DNA of 64,000 bases, taken from an uncultured Pseudoteredinibacter sp. GTDB lineage: Bacteria > Pseudomonadota > Gammaproteobacteria > Pseudomonadales > Cellvibrionaceae. Positions 1-8,821 of the stretch are shown piece by piece (the first letter of the stretch is position 1; each line of letters starts with the position of its first letter). The notes under the pieces are model-generated. The model saw only the letters and a program-made list of their open reading frames with translations. It had not been told where the DNA came from and made no database searches. The stretch covers positions 248,001 through 312,000 of the forward strand of contig NZ_CANMYE010000004.1 of NCBI RefSeq assembly GCF_947502065.1, written 5' to 3'. The position numbers and the translations under genes were made by a program.

Positions 1-3000
1 TTGCCCAACATTTACAGTTGGCTCATTGGTGTCGTTAATAGTACCGGTAGCAGTATCACTCACATCCGTACCGTTACTGTTTAGATCTGCAGTTAAGGTA
101 AATGTCTCGGAATTCTCATCGAGGTTATCAACAAGAGTGTTGGTACGAACATCAAGTGTTTGATTACCACCGTTGGTTAAAGTGATCTCGCCATTTGCCG
201 GAACATCGATCCAAGTGGTTGTGCCCGCTTCACGATATTGAAAATCGCCACTGTTATAATCCTGCGGGCTGTTTGCGCTACCATCACTAAGTGATAGCGT
301 TAAAGTTGAACCTGCAGCGGCATTGCCAACTACCACACCAAAGACAGTATCTTGGCCTTCATCAACCGTAACATCACCGGTGCCTGTACCAGGCTGCCCT
401 ACATTCACGGTAGGCTCATTGGTGTCGTTAATAGTACCGGTCGCGGTGTCGCTCACATCCGTCCCGTTACTGTTTAAATCTGCAGTTAAGGTAAATGTCT
501 CGGAATTCTCATCGAGGTTATCCACAAGAGTGTTAGTACGAACATCAAGTGTTTGATTACCACCGTTGGTTAAAGTGATCTCGCCATTAGCCGGAACATC
601 GATCCAAGTGGTTGTGCCCGCTTCACGATATTGAAAATCACCACTGTTATAATCCTGCGGACTGTTCGCGCTACCATCGCTAAGTGATAGCGTTAAAGTT
701 GAACCTGCAGCGGCATTGCCAACTACCACACCAAAGACAGTATCTTGGCCTTCATCAACAGTGACATCACCCGTGCCGGTATTGGGTTGCCCTACGTTCA
801 CGGTAGGCTCATTGGTGTCGTTAATAGTACCGGTAGCATTATCACTAACATCCGTCCCGTTACTGTTTAAATCTGCAGTTAAGGTAAATGTCTCGGAATT
901 CTCATCGAGGTTATCCACAAGAGTGTTAGTACGAACATCGAGTGTTTGACTACCACCGTTGGTTAAAGTGATCTCGCCATTAGCCGGAACATCGATCCAA
1001 GTGGTTGTGCCCGCTTCACGATATTGAAAATCACCACTGTTATAATCCTGCGGACTGTTCGCGCTACCATCGCTAAGTGATAGCGTTAAAGTTGAACCTG
1101 CAGCGGCATTGCCAACTACCACACCAAAGACAGTATCTTGGCCTTCATCAACAGTGACATCACCCGTGCCGGTATTGGGTTGCCCTACGTTCACGGTAGG
1201 CTCATTGGTGTCGTTAATAGTACCGGTAGCATTATCACTAACATCCGTCCCGTTACTGTTTAAATCTGCAGTTAAGGTAAATGTCTCGGAATTCTCATCG
1301 AGGTTATCCACAAGAGTGTTAGTACGAACATCAAGTGTTTGATTACCACCGTTGGTTAGGGCGATCTCACCATTGGCAGGCACGTCAATCCAAGTGGTTG
1401 TTCCTGCTTCGCGATATTGGAAATCACCCGTATTGTAATCAAGCGGGCTGTTAGCGCTGCCATCAACAAGTGATAGCGTCAACGTAGAACCTGCAGCAGC
1501 ATTGCCAACTACCACACCAAAAACAGTATCTTGGCCTTCATCAACCGTGACATCACCCGTGCCGGTATTGGGTTGCCCTACATTTACGGTAGGCACATTG
1601 GTGTCGTTAATGGTACCGGTAGCAGTATCACTCACATCCGTACCGTTACTGTTTAAATCTGCAGTTAAGGTAAATGTCTCGGAATTCTCATCGAGGTTAT
1701 CCACAAGAGTGTTAGTACGAACATCAAGTGTTTGATTACCACCGTTGGTTAGGGCGATCTCACCATTGGCAGGCACGTCAATCCAAGTGGTTGTTCCTGC
1801 TTCGCGATATTGGAAATCACCCGTATTGTAATCAAGCGGGCTGTTAGCGCTGCCATCAACAAGTGATAGCGTCAACGTAGAACCTGCAGCAGCATTGCCA
1901 ACTACCACACCAAAAACAGTATCTTGGCCTTCATCAACCGTGACATCACCCGTGCCGGTATTGGGTTGCCCTACATTCACAGTAGGCTCATTTGTGTCGT
2001 TAATAGTGCCGGTAGCATTATCACTAACATCCGTGCCGTTACTGTTTAGATCTGCAGTTAAGGTAAATGTCTCGGAATTCTCATCGAGGTTATCCACCAG
2101 AGTGTTAGTACGAACATCAAGTGTTTGATTACCACCGTTGGTTAAAGTGATCTCGCCATTAGCCGGAACATCGACCCAAGTGGTTGTGCCCGCTTCACGA
2201 TATTGAAAATCACCACTGTTATAATCCTGCGGACTGTTCGCGCTACCATCGCTAAGTGATAGCGTTAAAGTTGAACCTGCAGCGGCATTGCCAACTACCA
2301 CACCAAAGACAGTATCTTGGCCTTCATCAACAGTGACATCACCCGTGCCGGTATTGGGTTGCCCTACGTTCACGGTAGGCTCATTGGTGTCGTTAATAGT
2401 ACCGGTAGCATTATCACTAACATCCGTCCCGTTACTGTTTAAATCTGCAGTTAAGGTAAATGTCTCGGAATTCTCATCGAGGTTATCCACCAGAGTGTTA
2501 GTACGAACATCAAGTGTTTGATTACCACCGTTGGTTAAAGTGATCTCGCCATTAGCCGGAACATCGATCCAAGTGGTTGTGCCCGCTTCGCGGTATTGAA
2601 AATCACCACTGTTATAATCCTGCGGACTGTTCGCGCTACCATCGCTAAGTGATAGCGTTAAAGTTGAACCTGCAGCGGCATTGCCAACTACCACACCAAA
2701 AACAGTATCTTGGCCTTCATCAACGGTGACATCACCCGTACCGGTATTGGGCTGCCCTACATTAACTGAGGGCGCATTAGTATCGCGAATAAAACCGTTG
2801 CCAGCATCGTTAATATTTGTGCCATTACTGTTTAGATCGGCGTTTAATGTAAATTGCTCTGTGGGCTCATCAAGGGCGTCTACCAGTGTATTGGTGCGAA
2901 CATCTAGAGTTTGATTGCCACCATTGGTCAAGGTGATCTCGCCGTTAGCAGGAACATCAATCCAAGCCGTTGTTCCTGCCTCGCGATATTGGAAATCACC

Positions 3001-3560
3001 CGTATTGTAATCAAGCGGGCTGTTAGCGCTGCCATCAATAAGTGACAGCGTCAACGTAGAACCCGCAGCGGCATTGCCAACCACAACACCGAAAACTGCA
3101 TCCTGGCCTTCATCAACGGTTACATCACCCGTACCCGTATTGGGCTGACCTACACTTACCGTCGGCTCATTTAGATCAAGGATAAAGCCATTACCGCTAT
3201 CACTGACATTGCTTGCGTTGCTACTGAGGTCCGCTGTCAACGTGAATTGCTCTGTCGCTTCATCTAAGATATCAACAACGGTATTGGTGCGAACATCTAA
3301 AGTTTGATTACCACCATTAATTAAAGTTATCTGTCCATTGGCCGGCACATCAAGCCAAGTCGTCGTACCCGCCTCACGATATTGAAAATTCCCTGTGTTG
3401 TAATCCAAAGGACTGCTTGCACTACCGTCGCTGAGACTTAATGTAACCGTTGCACCGATAGCCGCATTCCCAACAAGCACACCAAAGATCGCATCCTCGC
3501 CCTCGTTTACAGTTACATCGCCAGTTCCAGTATTAATTTGGCCAACATTAATAGTCGGCG
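1..3560 (-). repeat. Tandem 393-bp (131-codon) repeats inside the adhesin gene
   Basis: The same junction recurs every 393 bases (plus-strand positions 323, 716, 1109, 1502, 1895, 2288, 2681, 3074 and 3467). Copies below about 2914 are nearly identical in DNA; those above diverge step by step. Each unit encodes a Calx-beta-like fold with conserved DVRTNTLVDNLDENSE, GTINDTNEPTVNVGQ and GDVTVDEGQD segments. At least two sequence subtypes are interleaved. The array continues beyond base 1. Confidence 0.95.
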
Positions 3561-6500
3561 TATTGGTATCGGCAATAAACCCTTGCGCCGAATCATTACT
3601 CAGGGCGCCATTACTATTGAGCTCAGCCGATAAACTTAAATTTTCTAAGTTTTCGTCGAGGTTATCGATTTCCGTATTGGTTTGCACAAAAACCGTTTGA
3701 TTGCCACCAGCGGCCAAGGTAATCACGCCAGTGGCGGGAACATCCTGCCAAGGATCACTAAGAGATAAACGATACTGATACAAGCCAGTATTGAAATCGA
3801 CACCTTGCACCGCAGCATCTGCACCACTACCACCAATCAATTGCAAAGTTACGCTGCTATTGATCGCTGAGTTTTGCACATCGACTTGAAATTGTAGGTT
3901 TGTGCCTTCGTTTACTGTTTGCCCTGAAACCGCAATATTAGCTTGATCACCATCGAGAATAGTTGCTTGTGCGCTGCGATCAACAACATCACTGCCACTC
4001 GTTAAGCTCACGGTTAAATCAAACCGTTCGTTATTTTCATCAAGGTTGTCAATCACCGTATCGGTGCGCAACAAAATTAGTGGGCTACCGCCAGCAGGCA
4101 AATCGACATCACCACTTGCCGGTAATACAGTCCAACTAAGCCCGTTGTCCAAGCTGTACTCTATCAATCCAGCTTGATAATCAAAAGGTGCATTCGCCCC
4201 ATCCGGGCCAGCTCCATCTTGCAAACTCAAGTTGATTACACTACCCGGCTCTGCATTACTTACTTGAATAGAAAATACGGCATCGTCACCTTCATTGACG
4301 GAGATATCCTCTACAGTAACGTTAACTTGATAATTCACACTGACTTGAGCACTGGCTGACAAGCCATCATCATCATTTACCGTATACGTAATCGGATCTG
4401 GATTATCGATAAAGCCAACTTCTGGGGTAAAACTAATTTCTCCAGCAGGGGATACTTGCCAAGTACCTTGACCGGCTACATCTAGCGTTTTTCCATCACC
4501 CGGCGCACCACTGATGACTACCGTAGAAGATATTAAAGTACCATCAGGATCACTATCATTAGATAAAACCGACACCACAACAGTGCTACCTGGTACGGCA
4601 CTGCTGACGATATCTGAAACTGCAACAGGAGGTACGAGAGGGTCAATTACTGTGAGATTCAAAGTCGAATCGACTTCGTTTAGTCCATCGCTCACGGTGT
4701 AAGTAATTGGGGGAACGATTCCATCAAATGTTGGTAACGGTGTAAACGTATAAGCACCATCTTCGGCAATGGTAATGGCCCCTATTCCCGCTATAGTAGC
4801 CGTATCTCCCGCGACATACTCGGTGGCGTCACCTGGCACAGTGAAGCCCAACACAATCGCATCTTCGGGACCATCAGGGTTTGCACTATTATCTAAAACA
4901 TTTCCCGCTATAGTATCCCCCTGCAGGCCACTTACAGCTTCATCAGCATCAGCCAAAGTATTCGCCGCATCAACATTGATCGTTAGCGTCGCACTATTGG
5001 TGCTGCCATCAGCATCACTCAAAAGGTAAGTAAAAACATCCTCACCAAAAACTCCCGGGTTCGCTGTATAAGTGTAACTGCCGTCGGCCTGTAAAATCAG
5101 AGTGCCTTTATCACTAACTAAGGGTACGGCCACTCCACCACTTTCAGCCGCCTGATCACCGACGGCCACCGACTGAATAAAACCTGGATCATCAGCACCA
5201 ACAATATCGGCCACGCCATCAGTATCGTTGGCATCCCCTGCAGGGATATCAACAGCACTTAGAACATTACCCGTTGCTTGCAAAGTTTCATCAATGCTGT
5301 CTTCTTGAGAGTTTGCTATAGGCTCATCGTCAATAATTCGAATGATTAAATCATCCGTGACATCATCAAGAGCATTACCATCAGCATCGCTTACAACAAC
5401 AGAAAACACCTCCGAAACTGGGCCTGCGCTGTGATCTACCGCATCACTCAAGGTATAGCTGTAATTAATTTCTGTACTGCTAACACTGTTAATTTGCAGC
5501 ACACCAAAACTACCAGTAATTGTGGTCGCCTGTTGCACACCATCAAGCGCCACAGTTACACCGGCGATAGTAACCGTAGCTTGCCCATCACCTTCAAAGA
5601 AACTAATGACCCCACTGGTCTGCTCGCGCGCATCACTATTATTTGTACCATCGCCATCAGCTAACTCACCAGTACCATCGCTTAGGCCAGCCTCAAAAAC
5701 TGCAGTGCCTTGCGCATTTGCCAGCGCATTACCTTCTGGGGTATCTGGGTTTTCCGATGGTGGAAGTTGTAAGTCCGGAGTGGCATCAATCTGGATAGTT
5801 AAAGTGGCACTGGATAAATCATCATCGTTGTCGACGATTGTGTAAGTGAAAACATCTTCACCACTTGCCGTGCGATTAGGCGTGTAACTATAGCTGCCAT
5901 CGCCATTTAAAAGCAGAGTGCCTTTATCAGAATTAACGCTGACACCAACACCAGAACCATCACTTAAATCTGCTTGGGTGTCACCGCTAGCAACGCCGAC
6001 AACGATAATATCCGCAAAACCATTCGCACCAGGATCATCGATTACACCATCAAGTGTATTTGCATCACCGCCGACATCTATTCCAGTAACGACATTACCC
6101 GTTGCGATGGTTAAGCTGCTAACTTGATCTATATCGTCCTGTGCTTCAGGTGCGGTGTCGGTGATGTCATTTTCGGGCTGCTGATTATCAAGTCCGTTTC
6201 CAAAGGTACCTGTCTCAAAACCCGCATTGGGAAGGGTCTCGTCGCCTGTTAAAGTAAAACGCACCCCTGTTCCCGCCGAGCTACCATTACCGCCACCACC
6301 AGCACCTGGCGCCCCACCAGCAGCTGTAGCTGGTAGAAGTTCCTCTAGATTTAGACCTTGCTCTAAACCTTCTTCCAGTTTTGCAAAATCTATGTCTTCT
6401 TCTGTTTCTTCAGCGACCTGTTGTACATTATCGCTTTGCAGCATTCGCAACATCGCCGCATCAATTTTGGCACTCTGCTCATGCCCAAGTGTTAATAAAG

Positions 6501-6735
6501 ACCCGCTTGCGAAACGAATAACAACCGCGGCATCCATACCGGTTTGAATGCTGTCACCGAGAGAAATGGCATCGCCATTATTGAGCAGCGCCGATGGCGT
6601 CTCTCCACCTCGCTGAATAGAAACTTCACCTTTTACACCAATAACAACAGCATCTTCCGATGCGGTGTAATTACTGTCAGTGCTATTAGTAGGCGCACCC
6701 CAAAGGTTTGTGTTGTTGCTATCATTACCAGCCAT
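1..6735 (-). CDS. LapA-type giant surface adhesin, N-terminal part (runs off the window)
   Basis: The minus-strand frame stays open from ATG 6735 to base 1 (2245 codons, no stop); an AGGA sits 7 bases before the ATG. Residues 1-100 resemble the retention module of LapA-family adhesins (VIGVKGEVSIQR, GDSIQTG, GSLLTLG). Residues 137-140 read TAAG (bases 6316-6327), the dialanine site that the periplasmic protease LapG cuts in Pseudomonas LapA. Residues of about 190-800 are VCBS/cadherin-like domains; from about 800 on come Calx-beta-like repeats, the last nine exactly 131 residues apart. In the family, the N-terminus plugs a TolC-type outer-membrane channel and the repeats extend the cell-distal ligand-binding end; c-di-GMP and LapD control release. 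No lapD, lapG or type I secretion gene lies in this window. The family assignment is firm; the C-terminus (RTX and secretion signal expected) is not visible. Confidence 0.9.
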   Translation of the reverse strand, partial: MAGNDSNNTNLWGAPTNSTDSNYTASEDAVVIGVKGEVSIQRGGETPSALLNNGDAISLGDSIQTGMDAAVVIRFASGSLLTLGHEQSAKIDAAMLRMLQSDNVQQVAEETEEDIDFAKLEEGLEQGLNLEELLPATAAGGAPGAGGGGNGSSAGTGVRFTLTGDETLPNAGFETGTFGNGLDNQQPENDITDTAPEAQDDIDQVSSLTIATGNVVTGIDVGGDANTLDGVIDDPGANGFADIIVVGVASGDTQADLSDGSGVGVSVNSDKGTLLLNGDGSYSYTPNRTASGEDVFTYTIVDNDDDLSSATLTIQIDATPDLQLPPSENPDTPEGNALANAQGTAVFEAGLSDGTGELADGDGTNNSDAREQTSGVISFFEGDGQATVTIAGVTVALDGVQQATTITGSFGVLQINSVSSTEINYSYTLSDAVDHSAGPVSEVFSVVVSDADGNALDDVTDDLIIRIIDDEPIANSQEDSIDETLQATGNVLSAVDIPAGDANDTDGVADIVGADDPGFIQSVAVGDQAAESGGVAVPLVSDKGTLILQADGSYTYTANPGVFGEDVFTYLLSDADGSTNSATLTINVDAANTLADADEAVSGLQGDTIAGNVLDNSANPDGPEDAIVLGFTVPGDATEYVAGDTATIAGIGAITIAEDGAYTFTPLPTFDGIVPPITYTVSDGLNEVDSTLNLTVIDPLVPPVAVSDIVSSAVPGSTVVVSVLSNDSDPDGTLISSTVVISGAPGDGKTLDVAGQGTWQVSPAGEISFTPEVGFIDNPDPITYTVNDDDGLSASAQVSVNYQVNVTVEDISVNEGDDAVFSIQVSNAEPGSVINLSLQDGAGPDGANAPFDYQAGLIEYSLDNGLSWTVLPASGDVDLPAGGSPLILLRTDTVIDNLDENNERFDLTVSLTSGSDVVDRSAQATILDGDQANIAVSGQTVNEGTNLQFQVDVQNSAINSSVTLQLIGGSGADAAVQGVDFNTGLYQYRLSLSDPWQDVPATGVITLAAGGNQTVFVQTNTEIDNLDENLENLSLSAELNSNGALSNDSAQGFIADTNTPTINVGQINTGTGDVTVNEGEDAIFGVLVGNAAIGATVTLSLSDGSASSPLDYNTGNFQYREAGTTTWLDVPANGQITLINGGNQTLDVRTNTVVDILDEATEQFTLTADLSSNASNVSDSGNGFILDLNEPTVSVGQPNTGTGDVTVDEGQDAVFGVVVGNAAAGSTLTLSLIDGSANSPLDYNTGDFQYREAGTTAWIDVPANGEITLTNGGNQTLDVRTNTLVDALDEPTEQFTLNADLNSNGTNINDAGNGFIRDTNAPSVNVGQPNTGTGDVTVDEGQDTVFGVVVGNAAAGSTLTLSLSDGSANSPQDYNSGDFQYREAGTTTWIDVPANGEITLTNGGNQTLDVRTNTLVDNLDENSETFTLTADLNSNGTDVSDNATGTINDTNEPTVNVGQPNTGTGDVTVDEGQDTVFGVVVGNAAAGSTLTLSLSDGSANSPQDYNSGDFQYREAGTTTWVDVPANGEITLTNGGNQTLDVRTNTLVDNLDENSETFTLTADLNSNGTDVSDNATGTINDTNEPTVNVGQPNTGTGDVTVDEGQDTVFGVVVGNAAAGSTLTLSLVDGSANSPLDYNTGDFQYREAGTTTWIDVPANGEIALTNGGNQTLDVRTNTLVDNLDENSETFTLTADLNSNGTDVSDTATGTINDTNVPTVNVGQPNTGTGDVTVDEGQDTVFGVVVGNAAAGSTLTLSLVDGSANSPLDYNTGDFQYREAGTTTWIDVPANGEIALTNGGNQTLDVRTNTLVDNLDENSETFTLTADLNSNGTDVSDNATGTINDTNEPTVNVGQPNTGTGDVTVDEGQDTVFGVVVGNAAAGSTLTLSLSDGSANSPQDYNSGDFQYREAGTTTWIDVPANGEITLTNGGSQTLDVRTNTLVDNLDENSETFTLTADLNSNGTDVSDNATGTINDTNEPTVNVGQPNTGTGDVTVDEGQDTVFGVVVGNAAAGSTLTLSLSDGSANSPQDYNSGDFQYREAGTTTWIDVPANGEITLTNGGNQTLDVRTNTLVDNLDENSETFTLTADLNSNGTDVSDTATGTINDTNEPTVNVGQPGTGTGDVTVDEGQDTVFGVVVGNAAAGSTLTLSLSDGSANSPQDYNSGDFQYREAGTTTWIDVPANGEITLTNGGNQTLDVRTNTLVDNLDENSETFTLTADLNSNGTDVSDTATGTINDTNEPTVNVGQ

Positions 6736-6756
6736 GTCCAAGTCCTGTAGTCCCGG

Positions 6757-6847
6757 GAGCAACATCCATTGCTCAAGTCATAATTCGCCAAAACACTTAG
6801 TGGCTTTGGATGAATAAACTCATGGTCTCTAAGCAGGGTCTCCCTGC
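6757..6847 (-). promoter_or_regulatory. Structured 5' leader of the adhesin gene (three hairpins)
   Basis: Reading toward the adhesin start there are three stem-loops: GCAGGG/CCCTGC with a 3-base loop (6833-6847), CCAAA/TTTGG with an inner CAC/GTG (6788-6809), and GAGCAA/TTGCTC with a 6-base loop (6757-6774). The last ends about 20 bases before the ATG, just upstream of the ribosome binding site. I see none of the core motifs of the c-di-GMP-I riboswitch that I know. Transcription of this stretch is inferred. Confidence 0.45.
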
Positions 6848-7383
6848 CATGTTGGGATACAACAAGCACCTATTCAATATTCGATTTCCATGAAAACCCC
6901 AAAAGAAAGGCTAGTACGGACTCAAATAACGCATTGATATATCTATGGGCTGATTCTCAACATTCCCCTTAATATTTTTATAAATTAATTATTTAGTTAA
7001 ATTTCTTTCCTAATTCTAGGCCAAAAGAAGCGGGCCATCTCATTCTTTGTTTTGAGAATACTCTCACAAGAAATACCACTATTTTGATAACAGCGTCACA
7101 AAATTTATTTGACGCCAATACCTTTGATATGGAAGCAAATTTTAAATATTTATTGACTAATCACCTAAACGTTTTAAAAACACCTTTAAAATCAACATAG
7201 CCATGAGTTATATGGCGCTCTAAATATCGCAACAATAGAGTTTTAAGCGACTTCCATTGACTAGTCAGCTACAGATGCAGCAAAGGTAAACGTGAAGTGG
7301 TTTCCCGTAAAAAAGTGATCAGAGCTTTAAAACAAAACGATGAGCGGTAAGGCATTTACGCCATAAAAATTCCAATAGGCGGC
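6848..7383. other. AT-rich divergent intergenic region
   Basis: Gene-free stretch between the adhesin and the MerR-type gene. It is AT-rich and should hold the adhesin promoter, but I find no convincing -35/-10 pair, sigma-54 site or protein-coding frame in it. Confidence 0.5.
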
Positions 7384-7414
7384 TTGACCTGTCTACAGCT
7401 CGACAGTTTAAGAT
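7384..7414 (+). promoter_or_regulatory. MerR-type promoter with 19-bp spacer and operator dyad
   Basis: TTGACC (7384-7389) and TAAGAT (7409-7414) are 19 bases apart, the over-long spacing typical of promoters that MerR proteins untwist. A dyad CTGTC-N8-GACAG (7389-7406) lies within the spacer. The first ATG of the downstream frame (7413) falls inside the -10 element, so translation must begin further on. Confidence 0.75.
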
Positions 7415-7442
7415 GGGTTCTTTTCTTATTAAGGGCATGGGT

Positions 7443-8609
7443 ATGCATCAAATATCCGATGTTGCAAAACGCCTCGGTGTATCCCGAAGCACGCTACTTT
7501 ATTACGAAAAAATTGGGCTTATCTGTGCCAAACGGCGCGACAATAATTATCGACGCTATTGCGAAAAGGATATAGAAAAGCTCATCTTTATTCTGCAATT
7601 AAAGGATGCAGGTTTATCACTACAAGAATCGTTAGAGGCTTTTGAGCAAAAGCTCAGGCCTAATCTTTTGCGAGAAAAACTCCTTCAACTGGATAAAGAC
7701 ATAGCTAAAAAACAACGGGCGCGAGAACTTCTCGCGGCATTAGCCGGCCAACAAAGCCTGCGCGATTTTCACATTCAATCTGAAACCGCAGCCCCAAAAG
7801 CACACCAAGAATGGCTGCAATCACAGGGCTTAAATAACAAAGACCGTCAAAGGCTGCGCTGGCTATCGAAAGACATCAATCAACATGAGAGCTATATGAG
7901 CGAATTTAATCATATTTTCAATTCACTAGAACGCTGGGCCCCAGGCTCTGTAAATGAAACCTTAGCCGCATTAAAACTGATTCCGGAAAACATCAAATCC
8001 ATATTGGAAATAGGCAGCGGCCACGGTATCGCCACGCTTCCATTGGCCCAACATAGTAGCGCTACCATTACCGCCATCGACAATGAAGCAAGCGCACTAG
8101 ACTATTTAGCATCACAAATTGCAAATAATAAGCAGCAAGACAAAATCCAACTTCTAAATGCCGACATGGCGGAGCTACCATTTAAGGAAGAGCGCTTCGA
8201 CCTAATTTGGTCGGAAGGCAGCGCCTATATCATGGGTTTTGAAAACGCCCTTCGTTACTGGAAAGGTTTTTTAAACCCAGGAGCCTTTATTGTTATTAGC
8301 GAATTAATTTGGAGTACTGACACCCCTTCAGAAAAAGCGAGAGAATACTGGGGCCAAAATTATCCAGATATGCAGGATCGAGCCACAAGGCTAGCGCAAG
8401 CTGAGCAGCTGGGATTTAAACTTATCGACGATTTTTCTTTAAGCGATCAAGCTTGGAATAATTATTACCAGCCATTAAAAGCGGCTATCGATAAAAGCCG
8501 AAACAAGCTTGGGCAATCTGAAGTTTTGAATGATATTGACGAAGAAATTGCTATTGCCGAGACGCGCAATAATGAATTTGATTATCAGTTTTTTATTTTT
8601 CAGCTGTAA
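7443..8609 (+). CDS. MerR-family regulator fused to a SAM-dependent methyltransferase
   Basis: The N-terminus is a MerR winged helix (HQISDVAKRLGVSRSTLLYYEK, then a wing and dimerisation helix to about residue 100). The C-terminal half is a class I methyltransferase: motif I ILEIGSGHG, an acidic residue after strand 2 (TAIDNE), NADMAELPF and FDLIWSEGSAY. It probably senses a small molecule, controls its own promoter and methylates a substrate, or uses the methyltransferase fold as the sensor; the substrate is unknown. An in-frame ATG at 7413 lies in the -10 box and is rejected. Of ATG 7437 and ATG 7443, the latter has AAGG at the better distance (8 bases) and gives the usual MerR N-terminus. 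A terminator follows at 8673. Confidence 0.85.
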   Translation: MHQISDVAKRLGVSRSTLLYYEKIGLICAKRRDNNYRRYCEKDIEKLIFILQLKDAGLSLQESLEAFEQKLRPNLLREKLLQLDKDIAKKQRARELLAALAGQQSLRDFHIQSETAAPKAHQEWLQSQGLNNKDRQRLRWLSKDINQHESYMSEFNHIFNSLERWAPGSVNETLAALKLIPENIKSILEIGSGHGIATLPLAQHSSATITAIDNEASALDYLASQIANNKQQDKIQLLNADMAELPFKEERFDLIWSEGSAYIMGFENALRYWKGFLNPGAFIVISELIWSTDTPSEKAREYWGQNYPDMQDRATRLAQAEQLGFKLIDDFSLSDQAWNNYYQPLKAAIDKSRNKLGQSEVLNDIDEEIAIAETRNNEFDYQFFIFQL

Positions 8610-8672
8610 GACCTGTCACAGCAAAAGAACTCTCAACTTCTAAATTCCTGCGATAAAACTCAGACACAAAAA

Positions 8673-8696
8673 AGCCCCGACTAGCGGGGCTTTTTT
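8673..8696. terminator. Bidirectional intrinsic terminator
   Basis: The AGCCCCG/CGGGGCT stem is flanked by A-runs and T-runs on both sides. It can end the MerR-methyltransferase transcript on the plus strand and the secG/tRNA-Leu transcript on the minus strand. Confidence 0.85.
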
Positions 8697-8699
8697 ATT

Positions 8700-8722
8700 A
8701 AGTTCGCGAGGGTAGCGAACTT
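8700..8722 (-). other. 8-bp stem-loop just 3' of tRNA-Leu
   Basis: AAGTTCGC pairs with GCGAACTT around a 7-base loop, between the tRNA 3' end and the terminator. It may be a processing or stability hairpin for the tRNA precursor. Confidence 0.45.
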
Positions 8723-8727
8723 TGATT

Positions 8728-8814
8728 TGGTGCCTAAGGCGGGACTTGAACCCGCACGAGCGTTAGCTCACCACCCCCTCAAGATGGCGTGTCTACCAAT
8801 TCCACCACTTAGGC
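8728..8814 (-). tRNA. tRNA-Leu (GAG)
   Basis: An 87-base class II tRNA with encoded CCA. The acceptor stem GCCTAAG/CTTAGGC, the D-arm GGTGGAATTGGTAGACACG, the anticodon loop TTGAGGG (anticodon GAG), a long variable arm and the GGTTCAAGTCC T-arm are all visible. It directly follows secG, as in Pseudomonas and relatives. Confidence 0.97.
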
Positions 8815-8821
8815 TAAAAAC

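Noticed and set aside
323..2914. Seven near-identical 77-codon plus-strand frames, 393 bases apart
   Set aside because: They lie opposite the adhesin repeats and recur only because the repeats do; there is no ribosome binding site or independent codon bias.
1..3560. Tandem repeats as a CRISPR array
   Set aside because: The unit is 393 bases of continuous coding sequence with no unique spacers.
6757..6847. c-di-GMP-I (GEMM) riboswitch in front of the adhesin
   Set aside because: Although biologically attractive, the core motifs I know (GGCAAA and GACGCAAAGC) are missing.
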